Position numbers and translations under genes: made by a program. Below, one piece after another: positions 1 to 6,727 of a DNA stretch of 64,000 nucleotides. The first letter of the stretch is position 1. Every line of letters starts with the position of its first letter. The DNA comes from Ruegeria aquimaris (GTDB lineage: Bacteria; Pseudomonadota; Alphaproteobacteria; Rhodobacterales; Rhodobacteraceae), in the NCBI RefSeq assembly GCF_025751555.1, contig NZ_JAOWLB010000002.1:372001-436000 (forward strand), written 5' to 3'. The notes under the pieces were generated by a model that saw only the letters and a program-made list of their open reading frames with translations, made no database searches and was not told where the DNA came from.

Positions 1-209
1 GCGGCATAGTATTTTTCCTGATAGTGAACCGTCAGGGGAAAGAAGTCCTGGCCCGGTTTCTGCTCGCGGGCAAAGGTCACGTTGGCCATCACGCGGGTCT
101 CGCCCAAGGTGGCGATCACCGAACCGTCGGCCTGACGGGCAATCTTGCCCGTTTCCAGTGTAAGCGTTTCCTCGCCCCACTGCATCGATTTCGTCGTTAC
201 ATCAAACAT
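1..209 (-). CDS. pnp: Polyribonucleotide nucleotidyltransferase, N-terminal fragment
   Basis: PNPase degrades RNA 3' to 5' phosphorolytically and works in the degradosome. Only the first 69 codons lie in the window; the gene runs off the left edge. Reading leftward from the ATG at 209 gives [20 protein letters not shown] and then a stretch with ARQADGSV and [11 protein letters not shown], the usual start of the first RNase PH domain. An AGGA seven bases upstream supports the start. The next gene upstream is a glyoxalase-fold protein; rpsO, often next to pnp, is not there. The identification rests on the N-terminus only but is distinctive. Confidence 0.93.
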   Translation of the reverse strand, partial: MFDVTTKSMQWGEETLTLETGKIARQADGSVIATLGETRVMANVTFAREQKPGQDFFPLTVHYQEKYYA

Positions 210-345
210 GTGCGTATCCTAGATGGGAGCACTCCCAGGCGTATCCCGGGTCTCCCGTTTCAATGGCGGCCCCATTGCCGCCGACCCCGTTATCATTTCC
301 TTCACGGTGCCGGGGTCGGGGCACCACGTCTCAGATTGTGCGCGC
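210..345 (-). promoter_or_regulatory. Structured leader region upstream of pnp
   Basis: This gene-free stretch holds three short hairpins: TGGGAG/CTCCCA at 224-237, just before the Shine-Dalgarno; GGCGGC/GCCGCC at 265-282, overlapping a competing CAATGG/CCATTG pairing; and GGTGCC/GGCACC at 306-325. In enterobacteria the pnp leader forms a hairpin cut by RNase III and used for autoregulation. A similar role here is inference from position and structure. Confidence 0.35.
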
Positions 346-368
346 ATACAGTGTTTTTCTGCGGATTG

Positions 369-410
369 AAAGAGAAACCGGCGCGGCTGGCGGGAACCAG
401 CGCGCGCCGG
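369..410 (-). terminator. Probable rho-independent terminator after the glyoxalase-fold gene
   Basis: Read on the minus strand, arms CCGGCGCG..GCTGG and CCAGC..CGCGCCGG pair with one bulged base and are followed by TTTCTCTTT. It lies just beyond the stop codon at 423 and would separate that gene from pnp. Confidence 0.6.
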
Positions 411-422
411 GGTCGGAACCGG

Positions 423-857
423 TCAGACCGGGCGAACCACCAGCTGCGGCCGCCCGTCCGATGTGCAGCGGGTTGACCTGCCGTCCCAGCCAATCTCGCT
501 GCTGACGCGTTGCCGGAAGGCCGAGAAACTGTCGAAGGTCACCACGTCGACCGGCTGATCGAAATGCAGCGTGATCCGTCTGTGCGCACCGTCGCCGATC
601 ACCGTCAGCCCCCGGATCTCGCCCGTGAAAGGCTGGCCCAGGTAGTCGCCGCTGACCCGGTCGCCAACCCGCAGGTGCAAGCGGTTGCCCGCTCGTGCCA
701 CAAGCGTGTTCCAGTCGCGCGCACCATGCTGGTGCGCCACCAGTTCCAGCGCCTGTGCGTGGCTCAACCCGGTACCGGCATCACGCAGTTTTTCGCGCAG
801 CCGCTTGGCCTGCGCCTTCAGCTCCCCGATCGGAGCAATCTCTTGATCGTTTTTCAT
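423..857 (-). CDS. Glyoxalase superfamily protein (Glyoxalase_8-type N-terminal domain)
   Basis: A 144-residue cytoplasmic protein of unproven function. Residues 10-50 match the short helical domain described as glyoxalase-related: ELKAQAKRLRE, then SHAQALELVAHQHGARDWNTL. The rest is a small beta-rich region containing LRVGDRVSGDYLGQPFTGEI. The frame stays open far upstream, but homology begins at the double ATG at 855-860. The second ATG is preferred because GAGG lies five bases from it and only two from the first. It has its own terminator downstream and is divergent from the fucosyltransferase. I cannot name a substrate. Confidence 0.75.
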   Translation of the reverse strand: MKNDQEIAPIGELKAQAKRLREKLRDAGTGLSHAQALELVAHQHGARDWNTLVARAGNRLHLRVGDRVSGDYLGQPFTGEIRGLTVIGDGAHRRITLHFDQPVDVVTFDSFSAFRQRVSSEIGWDGRSTRCTSDGRPQLVVRPV

Positions 858-1092
858 CATTGCCTCGTTTTCCCAAACGGGCGCATCAGATCGGACGGGG
901 CTCGCATTGCCATCCATGCGCCGGGAAAGGGGCAAGGATCGTCTGAGACCGGGTTTCACCATAGCCCCAAGGGCCGCGAGCGGCAGGGAACCCGAACCTG
1001 GACCTTGCATAGGTGCGCGCAGGCCTTCTGTCAACGAGGCTGGTACGGGGCGGCATTTGACCCTAAACAGGCCGAAGAAACCCGGGGACCTC

Positions 1093-1938
1093 ATGATCAC
1101 AGCACGCCTGCACGGCCGTCTCGGCAACCAGATGTTCCAATACGCCGCCGCCGCCGGATTGGCGGCGCGGCTCTGTACGCGCGTGGGCATCGACAGCCGC
1201 GAGGCCGAGGCACGCGGCGAAGGTGTGCTGACCCGGGTGTTCAATCTGAATCTGGCCGAACCCGAGCACCTGCCGCCGCTGAAACGGGACGGGGCGTTGC
1301 GTTATGGCCTGTGGCGCGCGTTTGGCGCGCGCCCGAGGTTCCGGCGCGAGCGCGGGCTTGGCTACAACCCCCAGATCGAGACCTGGGGCGATGGCGCCTA
1401 TCTGCACGGGTACTGGCAATCCGAGCGCTATTTCGAACATATCAGCCACCGCATCCGGTCGGATTTCACCTTTCCCCCGTTCAGTGACAGTCGCAACGAG
1501 GACATGGCCGAACGTATCGCCGGAACCGAGGCGATCTCGCTGCATGTCCGGCGCGGTGATTATGTTGCCCTTGCCGCGCATGCGCTGTGCGACCAGCGCT
1601 ACTATGAAGCAGCGCTTGCCGCAGTTATGCGCGATGTCAGGGGCGAGCCGGTGGTCTATGTGTTTTCCGATGACCCGGATTGGGCCAAGGCGAATCTGCC
1701 CTTGCCGGTGGAAAAGGTGGTTGTCGATTTCAACGGACCCGAGACCGATTTCGAGGACATGCGCCTGATGAGCCTGTGCCGACACAACATCATCGGCAAT
1801 TCCTCTTTCTCGTGGTGGGCGGCCTGGCTCAATAGCAACCCGGAAAAACGGGTCGCAGGCCCCACCCGCTGGTTCGGCGACTCCAAGTTGAGCAACCCCG
1901 ACATCCTGCCGCCGGACTGGATGAGGATCACCGTCTGA
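1093..1938 (+). CDS. Alpha-1,2-fucosyltransferase family glycosyltransferase (GT11)
   Basis: 281 residues. GT11 enzymes move fucose from GDP-fucose onto galactose-type acceptors in surface polysaccharides. Seen: GRLGNQMFQYA at residues 8-18, HVRRGDY at 151-157 (the family's nucleotide-sugar motif), VYVFSDDPDW, and near the C-terminus GNSSFSWWAAWL, which is diagnostic of GT11. The upstream open frame (907-1092) lacks homology, so the ATG at 1093 is chosen. No other polysaccharide gene is nearby, so this is an orphan transferase. Base composition resembles its neighbours, giving no clear sign of recent transfer. Confidence 0.88.
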   Translation: MITARLHGRLGNQMFQYAAAAGLAARLCTRVGIDSREAEARGEGVLTRVFNLNLAEPEHLPPLKRDGALRYGLWRAFGARPRFRRERGLGYNPQIETWGDGAYLHGYWQSERYFEHISHRIRSDFTFPPFSDSRNEDMAERIAGTEAISLHVRRGDYVALAAHALCDQRYYEAALAAVMRDVRGEPVVYVFSDDPDWAKANLPLPVEKVVVDFNGPETDFEDMRLMSLCRHNIIGNSSFSWWAAWLNSNPEKRVAGPTRWFGDSKLSNPDILPPDWMRITV

Positions 1939-1958
1939 GCGTTTGTCTTACCGGTCAG

Positions 1959-2019
1959 AGGGGGCGCTGCCTCCGCCGCGCTTTGCGCGACTCCCCCGGA
2001 GTATTTTCGGCAAAGTGAA
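1959..2019 (+). repeat. Intergenic hairpin repeat, copy 1
   Basis: This element shares a block order with 16356-16418 (opposite strand): GGGGGC..CTGCC..CCGCCGC, a variable hairpin, GCGACTCCCCCGGAGTATTT, then GCAAAGTGAA. In this copy the variable hairpin is CGCGC-TTT-GCGCG. It lies between the stop codons of two convergent genes, so it could also end transcription. It is probably a dispersed family in this genome. Confidence 0.6.
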
Positions 2020-2033
2020 TAGGCTTGGCGGGA

Positions 2034-2681
2034 TCAGAACGGCGCCGAGGCGCGGAACTTCATCGACTGGCCGCTTTCGGGGTGTTTCAGGCGCAGTTCC
2101 TCGGAATGCAGCATCAGGCGCGGGAAATCGCGCGCAGGGCCGGTGGCGTAGAACGGGTCACCCAGGATCGGATGCCCGAGCGCCTGGCAATGCACCCGTA
2201 GCTGATGCGACCGGCCGGTTTGCGGCGTCAGCCGAACCCGGGTGGTGTCGCCCTCGTAGCGCAAGACGCGCCAGTCGGTCACCGCAGGGCGCCCCGTTTC
2301 ATGGCAGACCATCTGGCGCGGCCGGTTGGGCCAATCGACAATCAGCGGCAGATCGACGGTACCGGTCTTGGGCTCAAGCCTGCCCCAAAGTCTTGCGACA
2401 TAGGTCTTTTTCGTCTTGCGCTCTTCGAACTGGCGGCCAAGGTTGCGCTGCGCGTGCGGGGTCTGGGCAAAGACCATCACCCCCGATGTGTCCCGGTCGA
2501 GCCGATGCACCAGCAGCGCACCGGGAAACGCCGCCTGAACCCGGCTGAGCAGGCAATCGGCCAGATGCTCGCCACGGCCCGGCACGGACAAAAGGCCCGC
2601 GGGTTTGTTGACCACGATCAGTTCGGCGTCTTCGTGGATCACGTCCAGCGGGTCTTGGGGGGGCGTATAGTCTTGGCTCAT
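2034..2681 (-). CDS. rluA: RluA-family RNA pseudouridine synthase
   Basis: 215 residues, about the length of E. coli RluA (219) and without an S4 domain, fitting a tRNA-32 / 23S rRNA-746 type enzyme. The catalytic loop HRLDRDTSG lies at residues 59-67, with the nucleophilic Asp at 62. VVNKPAGLLSVPG precedes it and RLTPQTGRSHQLRVH follows. The frame extends upstream, but family similarity starts at the ATG at 2681. It is convergent with the fucosyltransferase and divergent from the NTF2-like gene. Target bases are inferred from size and family. Confidence 0.85.
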   Translation of the reverse strand: MSQDYTPPQDPLDVIHEDAELIVVNKPAGLLSVPGRGEHLADCLLSRVQAAFPGALLVHRLDRDTSGVMVFAQTPHAQRNLGRQFEERKTKKTYVARLWGRLEPKTGTVDLPLIVDWPNRPRQMVCHETGRPAVTDWRVLRYEGDTTRVRLTPQTGRSHQLRVHCQALGHPILGDPFYATGPARDFPRLMLHSEELRLKHPESGQSMKFRASAPF

Positions 2682-2784
2682 GGCCGCATGCCCTAGCGCA
2701 GACGGCGGGTTCCCGCAACGTCGCGCTTGCGCTGGCGATGTGGCAGCGCAAGGCTGAGGCCGAACCATCGAGAGGAGAAACCAG

Positions 2785-3195
2785 ATGCACCCCACCATCA
2801 CCCGGATGCAGGAGGTCGTGGCCAAGGGCGACGAAAACCTGATCCACGCGTTGCTGGCCGAGGATGTCCGTTTCCTGCCGCCGACCTATTACAAGACCTG
2901 GACCGGGCGCGACGCCGTGGCAGCGGTTCTGGGTCACGTGGGCCAGGTGTTCTCCGACTTTCGCTATCGCCGGGTCATGGGCGGAGGCAAGGATTGGGCG
3001 TTGGAGTTCCAATGCAAGGTCGGCGATCTGGACGCGGTGGGCGTCGACCTGATCACCCTCAACGACAATGGGCTGATCCAGGACTTCGAAGTGGTCATGC
3101 GCCCCTACAAGACCGTGGGCGCCCTGCGCGATGCGATGAACGCGCGGGTAATGACCGATGCGCGATTCCTCAAGTTTCGCGAGGCACTTAGCTGA
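2785..3195 (+). CDS. NTF2-like / SnoaL-type nuclear transport factor 2 family protein
   Basis: 136 residues with a cone-shaped NTF2-like fold inferred from the pattern: an N-terminal helix ending in LLAEDVRFLPPTYYKTWTGRDAV, then alternating strands with VGVDLITLNDNGLIQDFEVVMRP. Such proteins may be small enzymes or ligand-binding domains; nothing here fixes the function. A GAGAGG Shine-Dalgarno lies upstream of the ATG. The stop is followed almost at once by the SGNH hydrolase reading frame, so the two are probably cotranscribed. Confidence 0.75.
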   Translation: MHPTITRMQEVVAKGDENLIHALLAEDVRFLPPTYYKTWTGRDAVAAVLGHVGQVFSDFRYRRVMGGGKDWALEFQCKVGDLDAVGVDLITLNDNGLIQDFEVVMRPYKTVGALRDAMNARVMTDARFLKFREALS

Positions 3196-3257
3196 TTGGC
3201 ATAGACCAGATCCTGCGTATTCCCCTGCTGCCGGTCCTTGCGGCGCAGGGGCTGGCG

Positions 3258-3905
3258 GTGCGGCGCAAGGCGCAGCTGTTGGCCGAACCAGCGGGGCCGC
3301 GCGCGGGACGGGCGGGGTCAGGCCCAGCGCTGCGCCTGCTGATTGCGGGCGACAGCGCCGCTGCGGGGGTTGGCGTGGACAGTCAGGACTTGGCGCTGAG
3401 CGGGCAACTGGTGTTGCGGCTGGCGCGAAGGTTCTCCGTCGACTGGCGGCTCGAGGCGACCACCGGCCACACCACCCGCGATACGCTGGCGCGGCTGGGC
3501 GCCCTGCCCGGCCCGTTCGACGTGGTGGTGACCTCGTTGGGGGTGAATGACACCACCCGCGCGACCTCGGCCCGGCAATTCGTGGCGCGGCAGGCGGCAC
3601 TGATGGATCTGTTGACCGGGCCACTGGGGGCACGGCTGGTGGTGGTCACGTCCGTGCCGGACATGGCGCTGTTCCCGGCTCTGCCGCAACCGCTGTCATG
3701 GGTATTAGGTCAACAATCTCAAAGGCTTGACCGGAAACTTGCCTTGACTCTGAAACGCTATCCGCAAGCGGTCCACCATCGTCCGCAGATCCCGCCCGAC
3801 CCGGCGATGGCGGCGCGGGACGGCTACCATCCCAGCGCGCTGGCCTATGCGCATTGGGCCGAGGGGCTGGCGCGGGTGATCGCGGCTCAGGCGCGGCGCA
3901 TCTGA
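3258..3905 (+). CDS. SGNH/GDSL-family hydrolase
   Basis: A small serine esterase/lipase-like hydrolase. Counting from the GTG at 3258: GDS at residues 31-33 (catalytic Ser), GVND at 95-98 (block III), and DGYHPS at 188-193 (catalytic Asp and His). Substrate unknown. The in-frame sequence upstream (3192-3257) encodes a plausible continuation, IGIDQILRIPLLPVLAAQGL, but has no ATG, GTG or TTG. The true start may therefore be a rare CTG/ATT codon touching the previous stop. The 3' end overlaps the convergent rarD gene by 19 bases. Confidence 0.78.
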   Translation: MRRKAQLLAEPAGPRAGRAGSGPALRLLIAGDSAAAGVGVDSQDLALSGQLVLRLARRFSVDWRLEATTGHTTRDTLARLGALPGPFDVVVTSLGVNDTTRATSARQFVARQAALMDLLTGPLGARLVVVTSVPDMALFPALPQPLSWVLGQQSQRLDRKLALTLKRYPQAVHHRPQIPPDPAMAARDGYHPSALAYAHWAEGLARVIAAQARRI

Positions 3906-4777
3906 CGCAGCATCGGCACGGAATAGATCACCAGCGCGGCCCAGATCATCGGGAAGGCAATCATGCGGCCACGGTCGATCTCTTCTCCGAACAGGGTGAT
4001 GGCGGTGATAAAGATCATCGTGGGCGCGATGTATTGCAGGATACCCATGGTCGACAGTCGCACCAGTTTCGCGCCATTGGCATAGACCAGCAGCGGCACT
4101 GCCGTCACCACACCCGCCCCGGCCAGAAGCACCGTATCTTGTGTCGTGACACCAAACGACCCCAACCCCTGCGCCGATTGCCACAGGAGAAAGGCCAGTG
4201 CAAAGGGTGTCAGGATCAGCACTTCAAGCAGGAAACCCTGGTTCGGACCGATGGGCAGAGACCGTTTGAACAAAGCGTAAAAGCCCCAGCTGACCGTCAG
4301 GCTGAGCGCTGCCCAAGGCAGCTTACCGGCCTCGAAGACCAGCACGGCAACCCCTGCGGCGGCCAGAATGATCGCAAGACCTTGTATGCGGGTCAGCCTC
4401 TCCCCCAAGATAAGGGCTGCGAGGGCGATGCTGAAAAGCGGGTTTATGTAGTAGCCCAACGCTGCATCTAGCGCGTGGCCGGTGGTGATGGCCCAGACAT
4501 AGATGGCCCAATTGACCGAGATCAGCGCCGCCGTCACACAGGCCATGCCGAGCATGCGCGGGTTACGCAGCGCGGCGCGCAAATCGCGTGTCCGGCCCAG
4601 AGCGATCAGCAGGATACCCGCCACGGGCACCGACCAGACGATGCGGTGGGCCACCACCTCGACCGGGGAAATGTGGGATAACGCCTTCATATACAAGGGT
4701 AAAAACCCCCAGAGGAGATAGGCCGTGATGGCCAGTGCCAAGCCGCGCGGGGTATCCACGTTCTGGGTCTGGGTCAT
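3887..4777 (-). CDS. rarD: EamA-family transporter RarD
   Basis: 296 residues with ten hydrophobic segments in two EamA repeats, typical of the RarD branch of the drug/metabolite transporter superfamily in the inner membrane. Markers include LLWGFLPLYMKAL near the N-terminus, EVVAHRIVWSVP, and YYINPLFSIALAALILGERL at the end of the first repeat. The name comes from a chloramphenicol-sensitivity link; the natural substrate is unknown. The ATG at 4777 has AAGGAG seven bases upstream. Its 3' end overlaps the convergent hydrolase gene. Confidence 0.88.
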   Translation of the reverse strand: MTQTQNVDTPRGLALAITAYLLWGFLPLYMKALSHISPVEVVAHRIVWSVPVAGILLIALGRTRDLRAALRNPRMLGMACVTAALISVNWAIYVWAITTGHALDAALGYYINPLFSIALAALILGERLTRIQGLAIILAAAGVAVLVFEAGKLPWAALSLTVSWGFYALFKRSLPIGPNQGFLLEVLILTPFALAFLLWQSAQGLGSFGVTTQDTVLLAGAGVVTAVPLLVYANGAKLVRLSTMGILQYIAPTMIFITAITLFGEEIDRGRMIAFPMIWAALVIYSVPMLRQMRRA

Positions 4778-5147
4778 CCGCAATCTCCTTCACTTGTGCA
4801 GGTGTTGTGCAGGCGAAGGCGGGAAAAGGAAAGCGACAAAACCACGTGCGCACTATCAAGACCCGTGATGGGTCGCAGATCGGGGCGCAGCATCCGAACC
4901 GGATTTGTACCGCGAATTGACCGTTTTGTACGCGGTCGAGACCCCTGATTGACCGTTTTGTACAGGGTTGCACAGGGCCGAACGCGCATGCGATCCGGGT
5001 CTTGCCCGGCCCCTGTTCCGGCAAATCGAGATGATGTTACCTTGCCGCATTATTGTCTTTGATATCGCCACTCGAACAGGTTTGAATGAAGCGGGTTTAC
5101 GGCTTCTTCAAATCAACTTCGCTTCACTTGTTTTCAGAGGTAACGAC
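4778..5147. other. Gene-free region between divergent rarD and the M20 peptidase gene
   Basis: About 370 bases with no credible protein gene. It must hold both divergent promoters. The only clear structure is the set of phased TTTGTAC repeats at 4904-4963, listed separately. A weak GAAGC/GCTTC inverted pair lies at 5088-5106. Confidence 0.6.
4904..4963 (+). repeat. Helically phased TTTGTAC repeats, possible operator
   Basis: TTTGTAC occurs at 4904-4910, 4925-4931 and 4957-4963. Spacing is 21 and 32 bases, close to two and three helical turns. The last two copies are part of a perfect 16-base direct repeat, ATTGACCGTTTTGTAC, at 4916-4931 and 4948-4963. The array sits upstream of the M20 peptidase gene. 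No matching regulator gene is adjacent. Binding-site function is inference. Confidence 0.45.
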
Positions 5148-6668
5148 ATGAGCCCCAGAATTTTTGCATCAGCTCTCTCAGGTCTTATCATCGCATCCAT
5201 GTCTGGACCGGGCATCGCGCAAGATAGCGGGTTTTCCTCGCTCCAGATGCAAGGGGTCGAGCAGATCACCATTGAGGTCGATCTGGATGGCGCGGTGGAT
5301 CGGCTGTCGAAAGGAGTGCAGTTTCCGACAATCTCGAACCAGGACCGCGATGATTTCGACACCAAGGCGTTCGATGATTATCACGCCTTCCTGGTCGAGG
5401 CTTACCCGAATGTTCACAAGGTGCTGAAGCGAGAGATCCTGGGCGATCCGCGCCCCTATAGCCTGCTTTACACCTGGGAAGGTACGGACCCGGACCTGCC
5501 GCCTGCGCTGTTTTATGCGCATCAGGATGTTGTTCCGGTTCCAGAAGAATCGCGCGACCAATGGAATCAGGAACCGTTTTCCGGTGCGGTGGCGGATGGC
5601 TATATCTGGGGCCGGGGTGTGCTGGACGACAAGAACCAGATCCATGGCATGCTGGAAGCCGCCGAAATGCGGATCGCCGAAGGCTGGCAGCCGAAACGCA
5701 CGATCTATTTCGTCTTTGGTCAGGATGAGGAAGTCGGTGGACCGGAAGGAGCAAAATATGTCGCCGATGTTCTGGAAGAGCGCGGCATCGAGCGGTTCGC
5801 CTTTGTGCTGGACGAATCCGCACCGCTGATCCCCGGGGTGTTTCCGGGTATCCCCGACAACACGGCCCTGATCGGTATCGCCCAAAAAGGGTATCTAAGC
5901 CTTGAACTGGCCATGCACGGCATTGGCGGGCATTCGTCGCAGCCACCCGAAGAGTCGAACATCGGCATTCTGGCCAAAGCGATCACCAAGCTGGAAGCGG
6001 CGCAGTTTCCATATCGAATACACGAGGCGGTGCGCCATCAGTATCGCTATATGGGCCCCGAGCTGGACGAGGCCAAACAGCCGATGTATGCGGCGGTCGC
6101 CTTTGGCAAGGACGGCGAGATGACCGATCTGGAAAAGGAATTCATCGCCGAGATGGCGGGGAACCAGGTCACGCGGGCGATGCTGCATACCACCATCGCG
6201 GTGAGCATGTTCAACGCCGGGATCAAGGATAACGTTCTGCCACCTTCGGCGACGGCGGTTGTCAATTTCCGGCCGATGCCCGGCGATACGCCCGAGGTGA
6301 TCATCGAACATGTCCGCAAGGCAATCGACGACGACCGGATCACCATCCGCGATATCTCGGCCTCGACCCCGGCGACAAATGTCGCCAATCCCGACAGCGA
6401 CGCCTACAGGGCGCTGGAAAAGACCATTCGTCAGCTTTGGGGTAAAGATCTGATCGTGGCGCCGTTCTTTGTGATCGGCGGATCGGATTCAAAACACTTC
6501 CAGGCACGGGATTTTGCACCGGATGTGTTCACCATCACCGGTATTCAGTTGGAATCGATGAAGGAATTCGCCGGGTTCCATGGCGTCAACGAACGGATTC
6601 TGGTGGACGAATACGGCAAGACGATCGGATTCTTCTATCAGTTGATGGACAATCTGAACGATCTTTGA
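5148..6668 (+). CDS. Exported M20 family metallopeptidase (carboxypeptidase-S-like)
   Basis: 506 residues. A signal peptide is visible at the N-terminus (hydrophobic core LSGLIIASM, likely cleavage after GIAQ near residue 25), so the enzyme is probably periplasmic or secreted. Zinc ligands of M20 peptidases are recognisable: HQD (His125, Asp127), RGVLDDK (Asp160), DEE (Glu194/195), and a late GGSDSKHF with the final His. Length and order match the CPS1-type branch. The ATG at 5148 follows an AGAGG; upstream in-frame sequence lacks similarity. It likely releases amino acids from peptides or N-acyl amino acids; substrate not determinable. Confidence 0.85.
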   Translation: MSPRIFASALSGLIIASMSGPGIAQDSGFSSLQMQGVEQITIEVDLDGAVDRLSKGVQFPTISNQDRDDFDTKAFDDYHAFLVEAYPNVHKVLKREILGDPRPYSLLYTWEGTDPDLPPALFYAHQDVVPVPEESRDQWNQEPFSGAVADGYIWGRGVLDDKNQIHGMLEAAEMRIAEGWQPKRTIYFVFGQDEEVGGPEGAKYVADVLEERGIERFAFVLDESAPLIPGVFPGIPDNTALIGIAQKGYLSLELAMHGIGGHSSQPPEESNIGILAKAITKLEAAQFPYRIHEAVRHQYRYMGPELDEAKQPMYAAVAFGKDGEMTDLEKEFIAEMAGNQVTRAMLHTTIAVSMFNAGIKDNVLPPSATAVVNFRPMPGDTPEVIIEHVRKAIDDDRITIRDISASTPATNVANPDSDAYRALEKTIRQLWGKDLIVAPFFVIGGSDSKHFQARDFAPDVFTITGIQLESMKEFAGFHGVNERILVDEYGKTIGFFYQLMDNLNDL

Positions 6669-6679
6669 TCCTGGCACTT

Positions 6680-6714
6680 AGGCAGCGGATCCCCTTGCGG
6701 GTGGCCCGCTGCCT
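6680..6714. terminator. Hairpin between convergent genes, likely bidirectional terminator
   Basis: Nine-base perfect arms AGGCAGCGG (6680-6688) and CCGCTGCCT (6706-6714), extended by an outer CACT/AGTG pair, lie between the M20 peptidase stop and the stop of the minus-strand oxidoreductase. There is no strong T tract. Confidence 0.5.
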
Positions 6715-6727
6715 CTGAGTGCTGGTT

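Noticed and set aside
907-1092. N-terminal extension of the fucosyltransferase
   Set aside because: GT11 homology starts at the ATG at 1093; the extension overlaps the divergent promoter region.
5083-5110. GAAGC/GCTTC inverted pair before the M20 peptidase gene
   Set aside because: Short and imperfect arms around a nine-base gap; chance is likely in this region.
4968-5147. N-terminal extension of the M20 peptidase frame
   Set aside because: The signal peptide begins at the ATG at 5148 with a good ribosome site; the upstream 60 codons are not peptidase-like.
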